Assembly: GCF_003970915.1 (NCBI RefSeq)
Contig: NZ_RXOF01000022.1
Coordinates: 1 to 64,000 of the forward strand
Reading direction: 5' to 3'
Source: Hymenobacter gummosus
GTDB lineage: Bacteria; Bacteroidota; Bacteroidia; Cytophagales; Hymenobacteraceae
DNA length: 64,000 bases
Shown here: one piece after another, positions 24,181 to 32,098 of the stretch
Numbering within the stretch: position 1 is the stretch's first letter
Layout: each line of letters starts with the position of its first letter
Translations under genes and position numbers: made by a program
Notes under the pieces: model-generated
What the model was told of the DNA's origin: nothing
Databases searched by the model: none
Seen by the model: only the letters and a program-made list of their open reading frames with translations

Positions 24181-25326
24181 ATGAAAACCAAGCACAAGCT
24201 TTTGGCCCTCACGGCCGCGGCCGGCGCGGTGCTGACCGTGCTGCTGCCGCCCCCGGCCCCGTTGCAGGCCCACGGCGGCGAAGACCACGGCGGCACGGCC
24301 AAAGCCAGCACCGGCGTGGCGCTGACCGACGAGGTGCTGCTGCCCAAGGAAAGCCAGTTCCTGTTTGAGGTGCGCACCAGCCTGGCCAGCTACTCCTCGA
24401 CCTACAGCCGCGCCACGCTCTACGGCACCGTGTCGGCCGCCGCCGGCGGGGAGGGCCGCATCGTGGTGCCCCAAACCGGGCGCATCGTGAGCCTCACGGC
24501 CCAGGTAGGCCAGCCCGTGCGGGCCGGACAGACCCTGGCCGTGCTGGAGCAAACCCTCGACGCCACCCAGCAGATTGGGCTCAGCACTGAGCGGGCCAAC
24601 GCCCAGGCCGAGCTGCGCGCCGCCCAGCAGGACTACGCCCGCCTGCAGAGCATCGCCGACATCGCCGCCCGCAAGGACGTGGTGGCCGCCGAGCTGCGCC
24701 TGCGCCAGGCCCGCCAGAACGCGGCCATCCTCAACGGGCAGGCCCGGCAGCGGCGCGTGCCCATTACCTCGCCGGTGAGCGGCACGGTGGATGTGTTCAA
24801 CCTGGCCGTGGGCCAGCAAGTGAACCAAGGCGACGAGCTGTTTCGGGTCCTCAACCCGGGGAAGCTGCGCGTGGAAGCCCAGGTGTTTGCCCAGGACTTG
24901 GCCACGGTCACGCCCGGCGCCCAGTTTCGGGTGGAGGGCCTGCAGGGCCAGGCCGGCGTGCCCGCCCGGCTGGTGGTGTTCAGCAACGTGGTCAACCCCG
25001 TCAACCAGGCCCGCCAGCTCATTTTGGAGCTCGACGCGCAGCAGGGCAGTGACTACCGCCCCGGCCAGGCCGTGAACGTGCAGGTGGTGGGCCAGGCCGG
25101 GGGCGGCAAGCCCCAGTTGGTGGTGCCCACTTCAGCTATTACCGATTTGAACGGCAAGCCGGTGGTGTTCGTGCACACCGAGCCCGAGCACTTCAAGATT
25201 CGCTACGTGCAGCCCGGCGCCGCCAGTGGTCAGCAGACCGTGTTGGTGCAGGGCCAGGTTAACGAAAACGACCGGGTCGTAACCCAGGGCACTTACCAGC
25301 TTAAATCCATCTACCTCAACCAGTAA
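24181..25326 (+). CDS. RND efflux periplasmic adaptor (CusB/CzcB-like)
   Basis: 381 aa with an N-terminal signal and a HGGEDHGGTAKAS motif as in the preceding gene, suggesting metal binding near the start. Membrane-fusion-protein hallmarks: a lipoyl-like half (VVPQTGRIVSLTAQVGQPVR, AGQTLAVLEQTLDATQQIG), a coiled hairpin (TERANAQAELRAAQQDYARL), and a second lipoyl half (ITSPVSGTVDVFNLAVGQQV), then beta-barrel and membrane-proximal domains (VVPTSAITDLNGKPVVFVHT). It links the inner-membrane pump to the outer channel. Export of Cu(I)/Ag(I) is inferred from the neighbours. Confidence 0.9.
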   Translation: MKTKHKLLALTAAAGAVLTVLLPPPAPLQAHGGEDHGGTAKASTGVALTDEVLLPKESQFLFEVRTSLASYSSTYSRATLYGTVSAAAGGEGRIVVPQTGRIVSLTAQVGQPVRAGQTLAVLEQTLDATQQIGLSTERANAQAELRAAQQDYARLQSIADIAARKDVVAAELRLRQARQNAAILNGQARQRRVPITSPVSGTVDVFNLAVGQQVNQGDELFRVLNPGKLRVEAQVFAQDLATVTPGAQFRVEGLQGQAGVPARLVVFSNVVNPVNQARQLILELDAQQGSDYRPGQAVNVQVVGQAGGGKPQLVVPTSAITDLNGKPVVFVHTEPEHFKIRYVQPGAASGQQTVLVQGQVNENDRVVTQGTYQLKSIYLNQ

Positions 25327-25342
25327 CGTTTTTCTGCCTGCC

Positions 25343-25831
25343 ATGCGCCGTTTCTTCCTTGCCCTGTTTGCCGCGCCGGCTCTGCCGGCCCTGGCCCAGA
25401 CCACGCCACCTGCGGCGGCGACGCCTTCGGCGGACGAAGCGGCCGTGCGGGCCGTGCTGCAGCAATACCAGCGGGCAGTGCAGCGGCTCGATACCACCGG
25501 CACCACCCGGCTGTTCGTGCCCACCTCCGTGGTCGTGGAATCGGGCAGTCGGGAAGGTACCTACGCCCACTACCGGGACCACCACCTCGGGCCGGAGCTC
25601 AAGGAGTTCAGCTCGTTCACGTTCAGCGACTACCAAGCCGACGTGACGGTGGACGGGCCCTACGCCTTCGCCACGGAAAGCTACACCTACACCATCGGGC
25701 TCAAGAAAGGCCCCAAAGAGGCTGCCGCGCCGGCGCCCATCAAGCGGCGCGGGGTAGCCACCAGCGTGCTGCGCAAAAACGCGGCCGGCCAGTGGCAGTT
25801 CGTGGTCACCCACTCCTCGGCGCGCAAGTAG
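25343..25831 (+). CDS. Exported SnoaL/DUF4440-like (NTF2-fold) protein
   Basis: 162 aa with signal peptide (MRRFFLALFAAPALPALA). The mature part fits an NTF2-like fold: EAAVRAVLQQYQRAVQRLD, SVVVESGSREGTYAHYRDHH, TFSDYQADVTVDGPYAFA and SVLRKNAAGQWQFVVTHSSA. Such domains bind small molecules or have unknown roles. It is inserted between adaptor and pump genes, spaced 16 bp and 81 bp, so it probably belongs to the operon. Confidence 0.7.
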   Translation: MRRFFLALFAAPALPALAQTTPPAAATPSADEAAVRAVLQQYQRAVQRLDTTGTTRLFVPTSVVVESGSREGTYAHYRDHHLGPELKEFSSFTFSDYQADVTVDGPYAFATESYTYTIGLKKGPKEAAAPAPIKRRGVATSVLRKNAAGQWQFVVTHSSARK

Positions 25832-25912
25832 CGCCGGCCCCGGCCCCCTGGGGCTACCCCTTACCCGACCAGGCGCCGCCGAGGCGCCCGGCCCGACTTT
25901 GCTTTTTCAACC

Positions 25913-28900
25913 ATGCTTGACAAGATAATTCGCTTTGCCCTGCAGAACCGGCTGCTGATGCTGGCCTTTGCCGTGGGCCTGCTCATTGCCGGCACCTACA
26001 CCGCGCGCCAGCTCCCGGTGGACGTGCTGCCCGACCTGGACCGGCCCCGCGTGACCGTGTTTCTGGAAGCGCCCGGTATGGCCCCCGAGGAAGTAGAGGC
26101 CCTGGTAACGCTGCCCGTGGAAACGGCCCTGAACGGGGCCACCGGGGTGGCGGCCGTGCGCTCCAACTCGGCCATCGGCCTGGGCATGGTGTTCGTGGAG
26201 TTCGACTACGGCACCGACATTTTCACGGCCCGCCAGATTGTGAGCGAGAAGCTGCAGACCACCGGGGAGCAGTTGCCTACCGGTATCACCCCGGTGCTGG
26301 GCCCTATTTCCTCGGTCATGGGCCAGATTATGCTCGTCGGGCTGTCGGGCGGGCCGCAGACCAACGCGGCCGACTTGCGCACGCTGGCCAACTACACCGT
26401 GCGGCAGCGCCTCTTGTCCATTCCCGGCGTGGCGCAGGTCATCCCCATCGGCGGCGACAACCTGCAGTACCAGGTGCTGCTGGACATGCCCCGGCTCAAC
26501 GCCACCGGGCTGACCGTGAACCAGGTGGAAGAAGCCCTGCGCCAATCCAATTTGAACACCACCGGCAACTTCTTTGACCGCAACGGCTCGGAAGTGCTGA
26601 TTCGCAACCTGGGCCGCCTGCGCTCGGTGGCCGACATCGAGAACATCATCGTGGGCTACCGCGAGCAGTCCCCCATTCGGGTGGCCGACATTGCCCAGGT
26701 GGAGTTTGGGGCCCGCTTCAAGCGCGGCGACGGCAGCGTGAACGGCAAGCCGGCCGTGATTCTGAGCATCGAAAAGCAGCCCGGCGCGGCCACCGTAGGC
26801 CTGACCGAAGCCGTGGAAAAGGCCCTGGTGGAGCTCAAGCCGTCCCTGCCCAAGGACGTGCAGGTGAACACCCGCCTGTTCAAGCAGTCGGAGTTCATCG
26901 AGTCCTCGATTACCAACGTGGAAGAGGCGTTGCGCGACGGGGCCATCCTGGTGGTCATCGTGCTGTTTGCCTTCCTGCTGAACGTGCGCACCACCTTCAT
27001 TTCGCTGGTGGCCATTCCGCTGTCGCTGCTGGTCACCGCGCTGGTGTTCCGGGTGGCCGGCATCAGCATCAACACCATGACGCTGGGCGGCTTGGCCATC
27101 GCCATCGGGGAGCTCGTGGACGACGCCATCGTGGATGTGGAGAACGTGTACCGGCGCCTGCGCGAGAACAAGCAGCGGGCCAACCCGCAGCCGGTGCTCA
27201 AGGTGATTTACGCGGCCTCCTCGGAAGTGCGCAACTCCATCGTGTACGCCACCATCATCGTGGTGCTGGTGTTTTTGCCGCTGTTTGCCCTGGAAGGCAT
27301 GGAAGGCCGCATTTTCGCCCCGCTCGGCATTGCCTACATCACCAGCATCGTAGCCTCGCTCTTCGTGTCGCTGACGGTCACGCCGGTGCTCTGCTACTAC
27401 CTGCTGCCCAAGATGAAGCAGATGGACCACCCCGAGACCGACGGCGGGCTGGTGCGCTGGCTGAAAAAGAAGGACACGCGCCTGCTGGGTTGGGGCCTGA
27501 CCCACCCCAAGCTGATTCTGGCTTCCACGGCCCTGCTGTTCACGATGGCCGCGGCCATGGTCCCCTTCTTCGGCACCGAATTCCTGCCGCCTTTCAACGA
27601 AGGCTCGCTGACGGTCAACTTCTCGGCCCCGGCCGGCACCTCGCTGACCGAGTCCAACAAGCTGGGCACGCTGGGCGAGCAGCAGATGCTCAAGATTCCG
27701 GAAGTGGCCTACACCGCCCGCCGCACCGGCCGCGCCGAGCTGGACGAGCACGCCGAGTCGGTCAACAACTCGGAAATCGAAGTGGCCTTTAAGACCGAAG
27801 AGGAGTTGGAAAAGGAGGGCAAGCAGATGCGCAGCCGCGAGGAGATTTTGGCCGACATGCGCCAGAAGCTCAGCCTGATTACCGGCGTGAACGTGAACAT
27901 CGGCCAGCCCATCTCGCACCGCCTCGACCACCTCTTGTCGGGCGTGCGGGCGCAGGTGGCCATCAAGGTGTTCGGCAACGACTTGCTGGAGCTGCGCCGC
28001 TACGCCAACGAAATCCGCGCGGCGGCCGGCGCCGTGCCCGGCGTGGTGGACCTGCAGGTGGAAAAGCAGGTGCAGATTCCGCAGCTGCTCATCCGCCCGC
28101 GCGACCAGGCCCTGCAGGCGTACGGCATGGCCCGCGGCGAGGTAGTAAAGGACTTGGAAACGCTGTTTCAGGGCACGGTCGTGTCGCAGATGCTCGACGG
28201 GCAGAAGCGCTTTGACCTGGTCGTGAAGCTGCCCGAGGCCCAGCGCAACGACATGGCCGCCATCGGCCAGACCCGCATCGAAACCCCTTCCGGGGCCATG
28301 ATTCCCGTGAGCCAGGTGGCCGACATCAGCTACGAGCCGGGTCCCAACACCGTCAACCACGAAAACACCCAGCGCCGCATCACCATCTCGCTCAACGTGG
28401 CCGGGCGCGACCTGGGCTCCACGGTGAAGGAGATTCAAGCCAACATCGGCCAGCAAGTGAAGCTGCCCCCGGGCTACTACCTGACCTACGGCGGGCAGTT
28501 CGAGAGCCAGCAGTCGGCCTCGCAGAAGATTCTGTGGCTGAGCCTGTTTTCGCTGGCCGGCATCTTCCTGGTGCTCTACTCGCACTTCAGGTCCACCTAC
28601 ATGGTGGGGCAAATCATGCTCAACATTCCGCTGGCCCTCATCGGCTCGGTGGTGGCCGTGCTGCTCACCGGCGGCACCTTCAGCATTGCCTCGCTGGTGG
28701 GCTTCATCACGCTCACCGGCATCGCCTCGCGCAACGGCATCATGATGATTTCCCACTACATCCACCTGGTCGAGCACGAGGGCGAGCAGTTCGGCAAGCC
28801 GATGATTATTCGCGGCTCGCTGGAGCGCCTGGTGCCGGTGCTGATGACGGCCCTGGTGGCCGCGCTGGCCCTGGTGCCGCTCACGCTGGCCAAAGACGCG

Positions 28901-29140
28901 CCGGGCAAGGAAATCCTCTACCCGGTGGCCACCGTCATCCTGGGTGGCCTGCTCTCCTCCACTTTCCTCGACATCATCGTGACGCCGGTGGTGTTCTGGC
29001 TGGTCGGGGAGAAAGCCCTGGCCCAGTATTTCGCCGCGCACCGGGAAGTCGGCCTCGACGAGCACCCGCAAGAAATCGACGCCCAGCCGCTCACGCCCCC
29101 GTCAGACCAGGACACCTTGTCTCCATCTCCGGCCCTGTAA
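25913..29140 (+). CDS. cusA: Heavy-metal RND efflux permease (CusA/CzcA family)
   Basis: 1075 aa, the expected length. The N-terminal helix and periplasmic start (KIIRFALQNRLLMLAFAVGL, LPDLDRPRVTVFLEAPGMAP) are typical. Helix 4 carries the heavy-metal-efflux signature GELVDDAIVDVENVYRRL, with acidic residues for proton relay. The C-terminal half repeats the pattern (FLVLYSHFRSTYMVGQIMLN, ITLTGIASRNGIMMISHYIH). It exchanges protons for metal ions and exports through the CusB-like and TolC-like partners. Cu/Ag specificity is inferred from context, since CzcA and CusA cannot be separated safely by eye. Confidence 0.92.
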   Translation: MLDKIIRFALQNRLLMLAFAVGLLIAGTYTARQLPVDVLPDLDRPRVTVFLEAPGMAPEEVEALVTLPVETALNGATGVAAVRSNSAIGLGMVFVEFDYGTDIFTARQIVSEKLQTTGEQLPTGITPVLGPISSVMGQIMLVGLSGGPQTNAADLRTLANYTVRQRLLSIPGVAQVIPIGGDNLQYQVLLDMPRLNATGLTVNQVEEALRQSNLNTTGNFFDRNGSEVLIRNLGRLRSVADIENIIVGYREQSPIRVADIAQVEFGARFKRGDGSVNGKPAVILSIEKQPGAATVGLTEAVEKALVELKPSLPKDVQVNTRLFKQSEFIESSITNVEEALRDGAILVVIVLFAFLLNVRTTFISLVAIPLSLLVTALVFRVAGISINTMTLGGLAIAIGELVDDAIVDVENVYRRLRENKQRANPQPVLKVIYAASSEVRNSIVYATIIVVLVFLPLFALEGMEGRIFAPLGIAYITSIVASLFVSLTVTPVLCYYLLPKMKQMDHPETDGGLVRWLKKKDTRLLGWGLTHPKLILASTALLFTMAAAMVPFFGTEFLPPFNEGSLTVNFSAPAGTSLTESNKLGTLGEQQMLKIPEVAYTARRTGRAELDEHAESVNNSEIEVAFKTEEELEKEGKQMRSREEILADMRQKLSLITGVNVNIGQPISHRLDHLLSGVRAQVAIKVFGNDLLELRRYANEIRAAAGAVPGVVDLQVEKQVQIPQLLIRPRDQALQAYGMARGEVVKDLETLFQGTVVSQMLDGQKRFDLVVKLPEAQRNDMAAIGQTRIETPSGAMIPVSQVADISYEPGPNTVNHENTQRRITISLNVAGRDLGSTVKEIQANIGQQVKLPPGYYLTYGGQFESQQSASQKILWLSLFSLAGIFLVLYSHFRSTYMVGQIMLNIPLALIGSVVAVLLTGGTFSIASLVGFITLTGIASRNGIMMISHYIHLVEHEGEQFGKPMIIRGSLERLVPVLMTALVAALALVPLTLAKDAPGKEILYPVATVILGGLLSSTFLDIIVTPVVFWLVGEKALAQYFAAHREVGLDEHPQEIDAQPLTPPSDQDTLSPSPAL

Positions 29141-29151
29141 GCCCCTAGCCC

Positions 29152-29772
29152 ATGGCCTCCACGCTTCTTTACATCCGGCACATGGTCTGCGCGAAGTGCA
29201 TCCTGGTGGTGCGCGAGCTCCTGGTGGACCTGGGGCTGGTGCCGCTGCGCGTGGAGCTGGGCGAGGTCGAGTTGCTGGGCGAAGCCGCTGCCGTGGAGTG
29301 GGACCGGCTGCGCCAGGCCCTGGAAGCGGAAGGCTTCGCCCTGCTGGACCAGCTTTCCCCGCAGCAGCGCTTGGTCGCCCACGTCAAGGAATTGATTGCC
29401 GAGCTGCTGCGCGACGAGCCAGCCGCGCTGCGCAGCGGCCACTTCTCGCGGCGGCTGAGCGCGCGGCTGCAGCGACGCTTTGCCTACCTGAGCGACGTGT
29501 TTTCGGCCACCGAAGGCCTGAGCCTGGAACAGTACGTGATACGCCAGCGGGTGGAAGCCGCCCGCATGCTGCTGCGGGACGGCACCCTGCCCGTGGGCCG
29601 GGTGGCGCGCCTGCTGGGCTACAGCAACCTGGGGCACCTGTCGCGGCAGTTCCAGCGCGAAACGGGCATCTCCCCCCGCGACTACCGGCGCCGGTGCCGG
29701 GAAGAAACCGAATTGTCCGCGCCCACGCTGCAAGCGAGTCCCGTGCCCAGCCCTGGTGAGCTGCCGCTGTAA
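29152..29772 (+). CDS. AraC-family regulator with N-terminal CxxC metal-binding-like domain (second copy)
   Basis: 206 aa. Residues ~1-60 repeat the HMA-like layout of the 15301 gene: LLYIRHMVCAKCILVVRELL with Cys13 and Cys16, then beta-alpha elements. The C-terminal domain is AraC-type (GLSLEQYVIRQRVEAARMLL, VGRVARLLGYSNLGHLSRQF, ISPRDYRRR). The start is 11 bp after the pump gene stop, so it is in the pump operon. Two such regulators, one in each copper operon, bind presumably the same repeated operator. Whether they have divided roles is unknown. Confidence 0.75.
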   Translation: MASTLLYIRHMVCAKCILVVRELLVDLGLVPLRVELGEVELLGEAAAVEWDRLRQALEAEGFALLDQLSPQQRLVAHVKELIAELLRDEPAALRSGHFSRRLSARLQRRFAYLSDVFSATEGLSLEQYVIRQRVEAARMLLRDGTLPVGRVARLLGYSNLGHLSRQFQRETGISPRDYRRRCREETELSAPTLQASPVPSPGELPL

Positions 29773-29824
29773 ACCAGGCCCGGGTAAGCAGTAGCCGGTC
29801 TGGCAGTAACTGAAGGAACAGTTG

Positions 29825-29855
29825 AATTATGCAGGGCATCCCGGGCAATCGTGCA
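29825..29855 (-). promoter_or_regulatory. Copper-island operator copy (f), upstream of the Csp-like gene
   Basis: On the plus strand AATTATGCA (29825-29833) and AATCGTGCA (29847-29855), spaced 22 bp; on the minus strand this reads TGCACGATT then TGCATAATT. It lies 64 bp before the ATG at 29919. The best-preserved copy. Confidence 0.75.
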
Positions 29856-29918
29856 AAACCAGCGACTCCGGGGCCGAGTACAGCCAGGGTAGCATCTTTC
29901 ACTTAACCCTCCGTTCCC

Positions 29919-30260
29919 ATGCACGCACAAAACCAAAGCCTGCTTGACGCCCTCAATGCCTGCATCGCCTCGTGCGAACACTGCGCCTCGGCCTGCCTGC
30001 AGGAGCCGAACGTGCAGATGATGGCCCGCTGTATTCAGCTCGACCGCGACTGCGCCGACATCTGTGCCCTCACGGCCCGCCTGCTGGCCCGCGGTTCCGA
30101 GCACGCCCAACACCTGCTGCGCGAGTGCGCCGAGGTCTGCAAAGCCTGCGGCGACGAGTGCGAAAAGCACGCCGCCCACATTGAGCATTGCCGCGAGTGC
30201 GCCGAAGCCTGCCGCCGCTGCGAAGAGGCCTGCCGCCAGGCCGTGAGCGTCACGGCGTAG
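29919..30260 (+). CDS. Four-helix-bundle cysteine-rich copper-storage protein (Csp/DUF326-like)
   Basis: 113 aa with 16 Cys spaced along helices: CIASCEHCASAC, CIQLDRDCADIC, CAEVCKACGDEC and CRECAEACRRCEEAC. Charged residues lie between, and there is no signal peptide. This matches the cytosolic Csp3-type copper-storage fold, where buried thiols hold many Cu(I) ions. Length agrees with the family. A copper-island operator lies 64 bp upstream and a hairpin terminator just after, so it is a separate copper-responsive unit. Confidence 0.88.
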   Translation: MHAQNQSLLDALNACIASCEHCASACLQEPNVQMMARCIQLDRDCADICALTARLLARGSEHAQHLLRECAEVCKACGDECEKHAAHIEHCRECAEACRRCEEACRQAVSVTA

Positions 30261-30277
30261 TTCAGCCTTCTCGAAAG

Positions 30278-30309
30278 AAGCCAGCTTGTTTCGCGCAAGC
30301 TGGCTTTTT
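30278..30309 (+). terminator. Hairpin terminator after the Csp-like gene
   Basis: AAGCCAGCTTG (30278-30288) pairs with CAAGCTGGCTT (30296-30306), then T residues. A typical intrinsic terminator, 17 bp after the stop. Confidence 0.85.
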
Positions 30310-30336
30310 GGCTTATTAGCCCGGCGGCGTGATACG

Positions 30337-30366
30337 AATCATGTAAGCGCCCAGCACAATCCTGTA
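30337..30366 (-). promoter_or_regulatory. Copper-island operator copy (d), upstream of the CopZ-like gene
   Basis: Plus strand AATCATGTA (30337-30345) and AATCCTGTA (30358-30366), spaced 21 bp. It is 82 bp before the ATG at 30448, and its inner edge is 22 bp upstream of the -7 element TAGCTTTG at 30389-30396. Confidence 0.75.
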
Positions 30367-30388
30367 CCCCCAACGGCGCACGTAGGGC

Positions 30389-30396
30389 TAGCTTTG
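30389..30396 (+). promoter_or_regulatory. Promoter -7 box of the CopZ-like gene
   Basis: TAGCTTTG fits the Bacteroidetes TAnnTTTG -7 consensus. No TTG is evident at the -33 position, where the operator half-site sits instead, as expected of an activator-dependent promoter. Confidence 0.6.
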
Positions 30397-30447
30397 TGCG
30401 TTCTACACCTGAACCCGACCCGGTCGGCTCACCTAAGCGTCACTCCC

Positions 30448-30657
30448 ATGAAAACCCTTCAGTTTAAGACCAATATCAACTGCGGCGGCTGCATCAAAGC
30501 CGTAACTCCCACCCTGAACCAGGAAGCCGGCGCCGGCAACTGGCAGGTGGACACGGCCAACCCCGACAAGATTTTGACCGTCACCACCGACAAGCTCACT
30601 GCGGAGCAAGTGGTGCAAGCCGTCGAACAGGCCGGCTTCAAGATTGAGGCCGCGTAG
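30448..30657 (+). CDS. CopZ-like HMA copper chaperone
   Basis: 69 aa from MKTLQFKTNINCGGCIKAV; the longer upstream frame is not coding. It has the HMA domain beta-alpha-beta-beta-alpha-beta layout with the metal site CGGC (Cys12 and Cys15) instead of the common MxCxxC, and ends in VVQAVEQAGFKIEAA. It delivers Cu(I) to CopA or the storage protein in the cytoplasm. It is a single-gene unit with its own operator and promoter, followed by a clear terminator. Confidence 0.85.
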   Translation: MKTLQFKTNINCGGCIKAVTPTLNQEAGAGNWQVDTANPDKILTVTTDKLTAEQVVQAVEQAGFKIEAA

Positions 30658-30678
30658 GTTTCGCCTTGCACTCCTGCT

Positions 30679-30705
30679 AAACGCCCGGCCCAGCCGGGCG
30701 TTTTT
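30679..30705 (+). terminator. Hairpin terminator after the CopZ-like gene
   Basis: AAACGCCCGGC (30679-30689) pairs with GCCGGGCGTTT (30693-30703), with a 3-base loop and further T. 22 bp after the stop. Confidence 0.85.
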
Positions 30706-30735
30706 GTTGGTGCCCCTTGCCGGCGCGCTGGACCA

Positions 30736-30770
30736 TGGAAATTATGTAGGCCCCGCGCGTAATCGCAGCA
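30736..30770 (-). promoter_or_regulatory. Copper-island operator copy (e), upstream of the DUF2231 gene
   Basis: AATTATGTA (30740-30748) and the weaker AATCGCAGC (30761-30769) are spaced 21 bp. The motif lies 177 bp before the ATG at 30947. No gene was seen in the rest of this ~290-bp gap. Confidence 0.6.
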
Positions 30771-30946
30771 AACATTTCAGCAGCCGACGCGCGTAGAGCA
30801 CCGTACGGCCCGTAATCTGCCGGCTCCGCTGCCTCGGCACCGAAGCGGGCAGGGCCCTTGCTATCGGGAAACCCTCAGCCCGCCGCGTTCCAGAAACGGG
30901 ATGCGGCGCTGTTGGCGCTTCCGCCCGCCGATTCGCACCCGCCGCT

Positions 30947-32098
30947 ATGTTTTCAGATTTTCCCAACCTGCACCCGCTGGTGGTGCATTTGCCCATCGTA
31001 CTGCTCCTGCTCGGCGCCGCCTTGCAGGCATTGCGCGTGTACCGGGACTGGCCCGCGGTCAGGTGGATAACCATCGGGGTACTGGCCGGCGGCTTTCTCG
31101 GAGCCGTGGCCGCCAGCACGGTGTTCCACGCCATGCCCCTGGGGCTGTCGCCCCGGGCGGCGGCCGTGTTCGAGGCCCACGAGAAGTTTGCGGGCTACAC
31201 CCTGTGGCTCTCGGGTATCACCCTGCTGCTGGCGGGCATCGGCGTGTTTTTCAAGGTGCAGGGCCGGCCCTACGAAATCCTGGTGCTGGTAGCGGCGGTG
31301 GCCACGGCGGGCGTACTCTCCGTGGCCGGGCACCGGGGCGCGCAGCTCGTGTACGTGGAAGGGGTTGGGCCCCAGGGGCGTCTGCTCGACAAAAGTCATG
31401 GCCACGGCGGAGGAAGCGCGATGTCCGGCATGGAGATGGGCGCGGATGAGCACCCGGTCACTGCTTCTTCCCCAACTGCCCCCGCTCAAAGTAGCCCGTC
31501 CGCGGCGGCCAACGCACCCGAAATGCCCGGCATGGACATGCGGGGTCAGGCCACCCCCGACCGCAGCAACACCCCGGCTTCGGCCGGCAACGAAATGGGC
31601 ACCATGGATATGTCCGGTACCCGGCCCGTCGAAAAGCCGCGGGCTTCCACCCGCCCAGCAGCCATGCCGGGCATGAACATGCCCGCCGCCAAGGGTTCGT
31701 CACGCATGGCCCCGGGCATGGAAATGGGCGGGGCAGCTGGCCAACAACCCATGGGCGCCATGCCGGGAATGGACAACATGCCCGGCATGCGGCGGCCATC
31801 CTCCGCAAGGAAAAGCCCAGCCAACGCCAGCCCCACTACCGGCAGCATGGACGGCATGAGCGGTATGGGCAACATGCCCGGCATGCAGGCGCCGGCAGCC
31901 ACGCACGCAAAGCCGGCCGCGCCTGCGATGGGCGACATGAGCAACATGCCCGGCATGGAGAAGGGCATGAACATGCCCGCGACCGGCACGATACCGGGCA
32001 TGGACATGCCCGCTAACCCGCTGGATAAGTACCGCTTTGAAGACAACAACCCGGCCCGCAACACCCCCCAGCATGCGAACAAGAATGCGAAGCACTAG
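30947..32098 (+). CDS. DUF2231-type membrane protein with long Met-rich tail
   Basis: 383 aa. Residues ~1-135 are a DUF2231-like membrane domain (FPNLHPLVVHLPIVLLLLGA, VAASTVFHAMPLGLSPRAAA) with four membrane helices and conserved His. From ~155 the protein is a hydrophilic Met-, Pro- and Gly-rich tail with repeated MPGM and MPGMDM-type elements (residues ~190-365), a high-capacity soft-metal site. The stop overlaps the start of the oxidase gene. It probably supplies or buffers Cu(I) for the oxidase in the periplasm. The DUF2231 assignment is by pattern. Confidence 0.75.
   Translation: MFSDFPNLHPLVVHLPIVLLLLGAALQALRVYRDWPAVRWITIGVLAGGFLGAVAASTVFHAMPLGLSPRAAAVFEAHEKFAGYTLWLSGITLLLAGIGVFFKVQGRPYEILVLVAAVATAGVLSVAGHRGAQLVYVEGVGPQGRLLDKSHGHGGGSAMSGMEMGADEHPVTASSPTAPAQSSPSAAANAPEMPGMDMRGQATPDRSNTPASAGNEMGTMDMSGTRPVEKPRASTRPAAMPGMNMPAAKGSSRMAPGMEMGGAAGQQPMGAMPGMDNMPGMRRPSSARKSPANASPTTGSMDGMSGMGNMPGMQAPAATHAKPAAPAMGDMSNMPGMEKGMNMPATGTIPGMDMPANPLDKYRFEDNNPARNTPQHANKNAKH

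Noticed and set aside
25907-29071. Very long minus-strand open frame (1054 codons) antisense to the RND permease
   Set aside because: Composition (His, Val, Gln, Gly) is typical of an antisense frame in GC-rich coding DNA. The plus-strand permease has clear family motifs.
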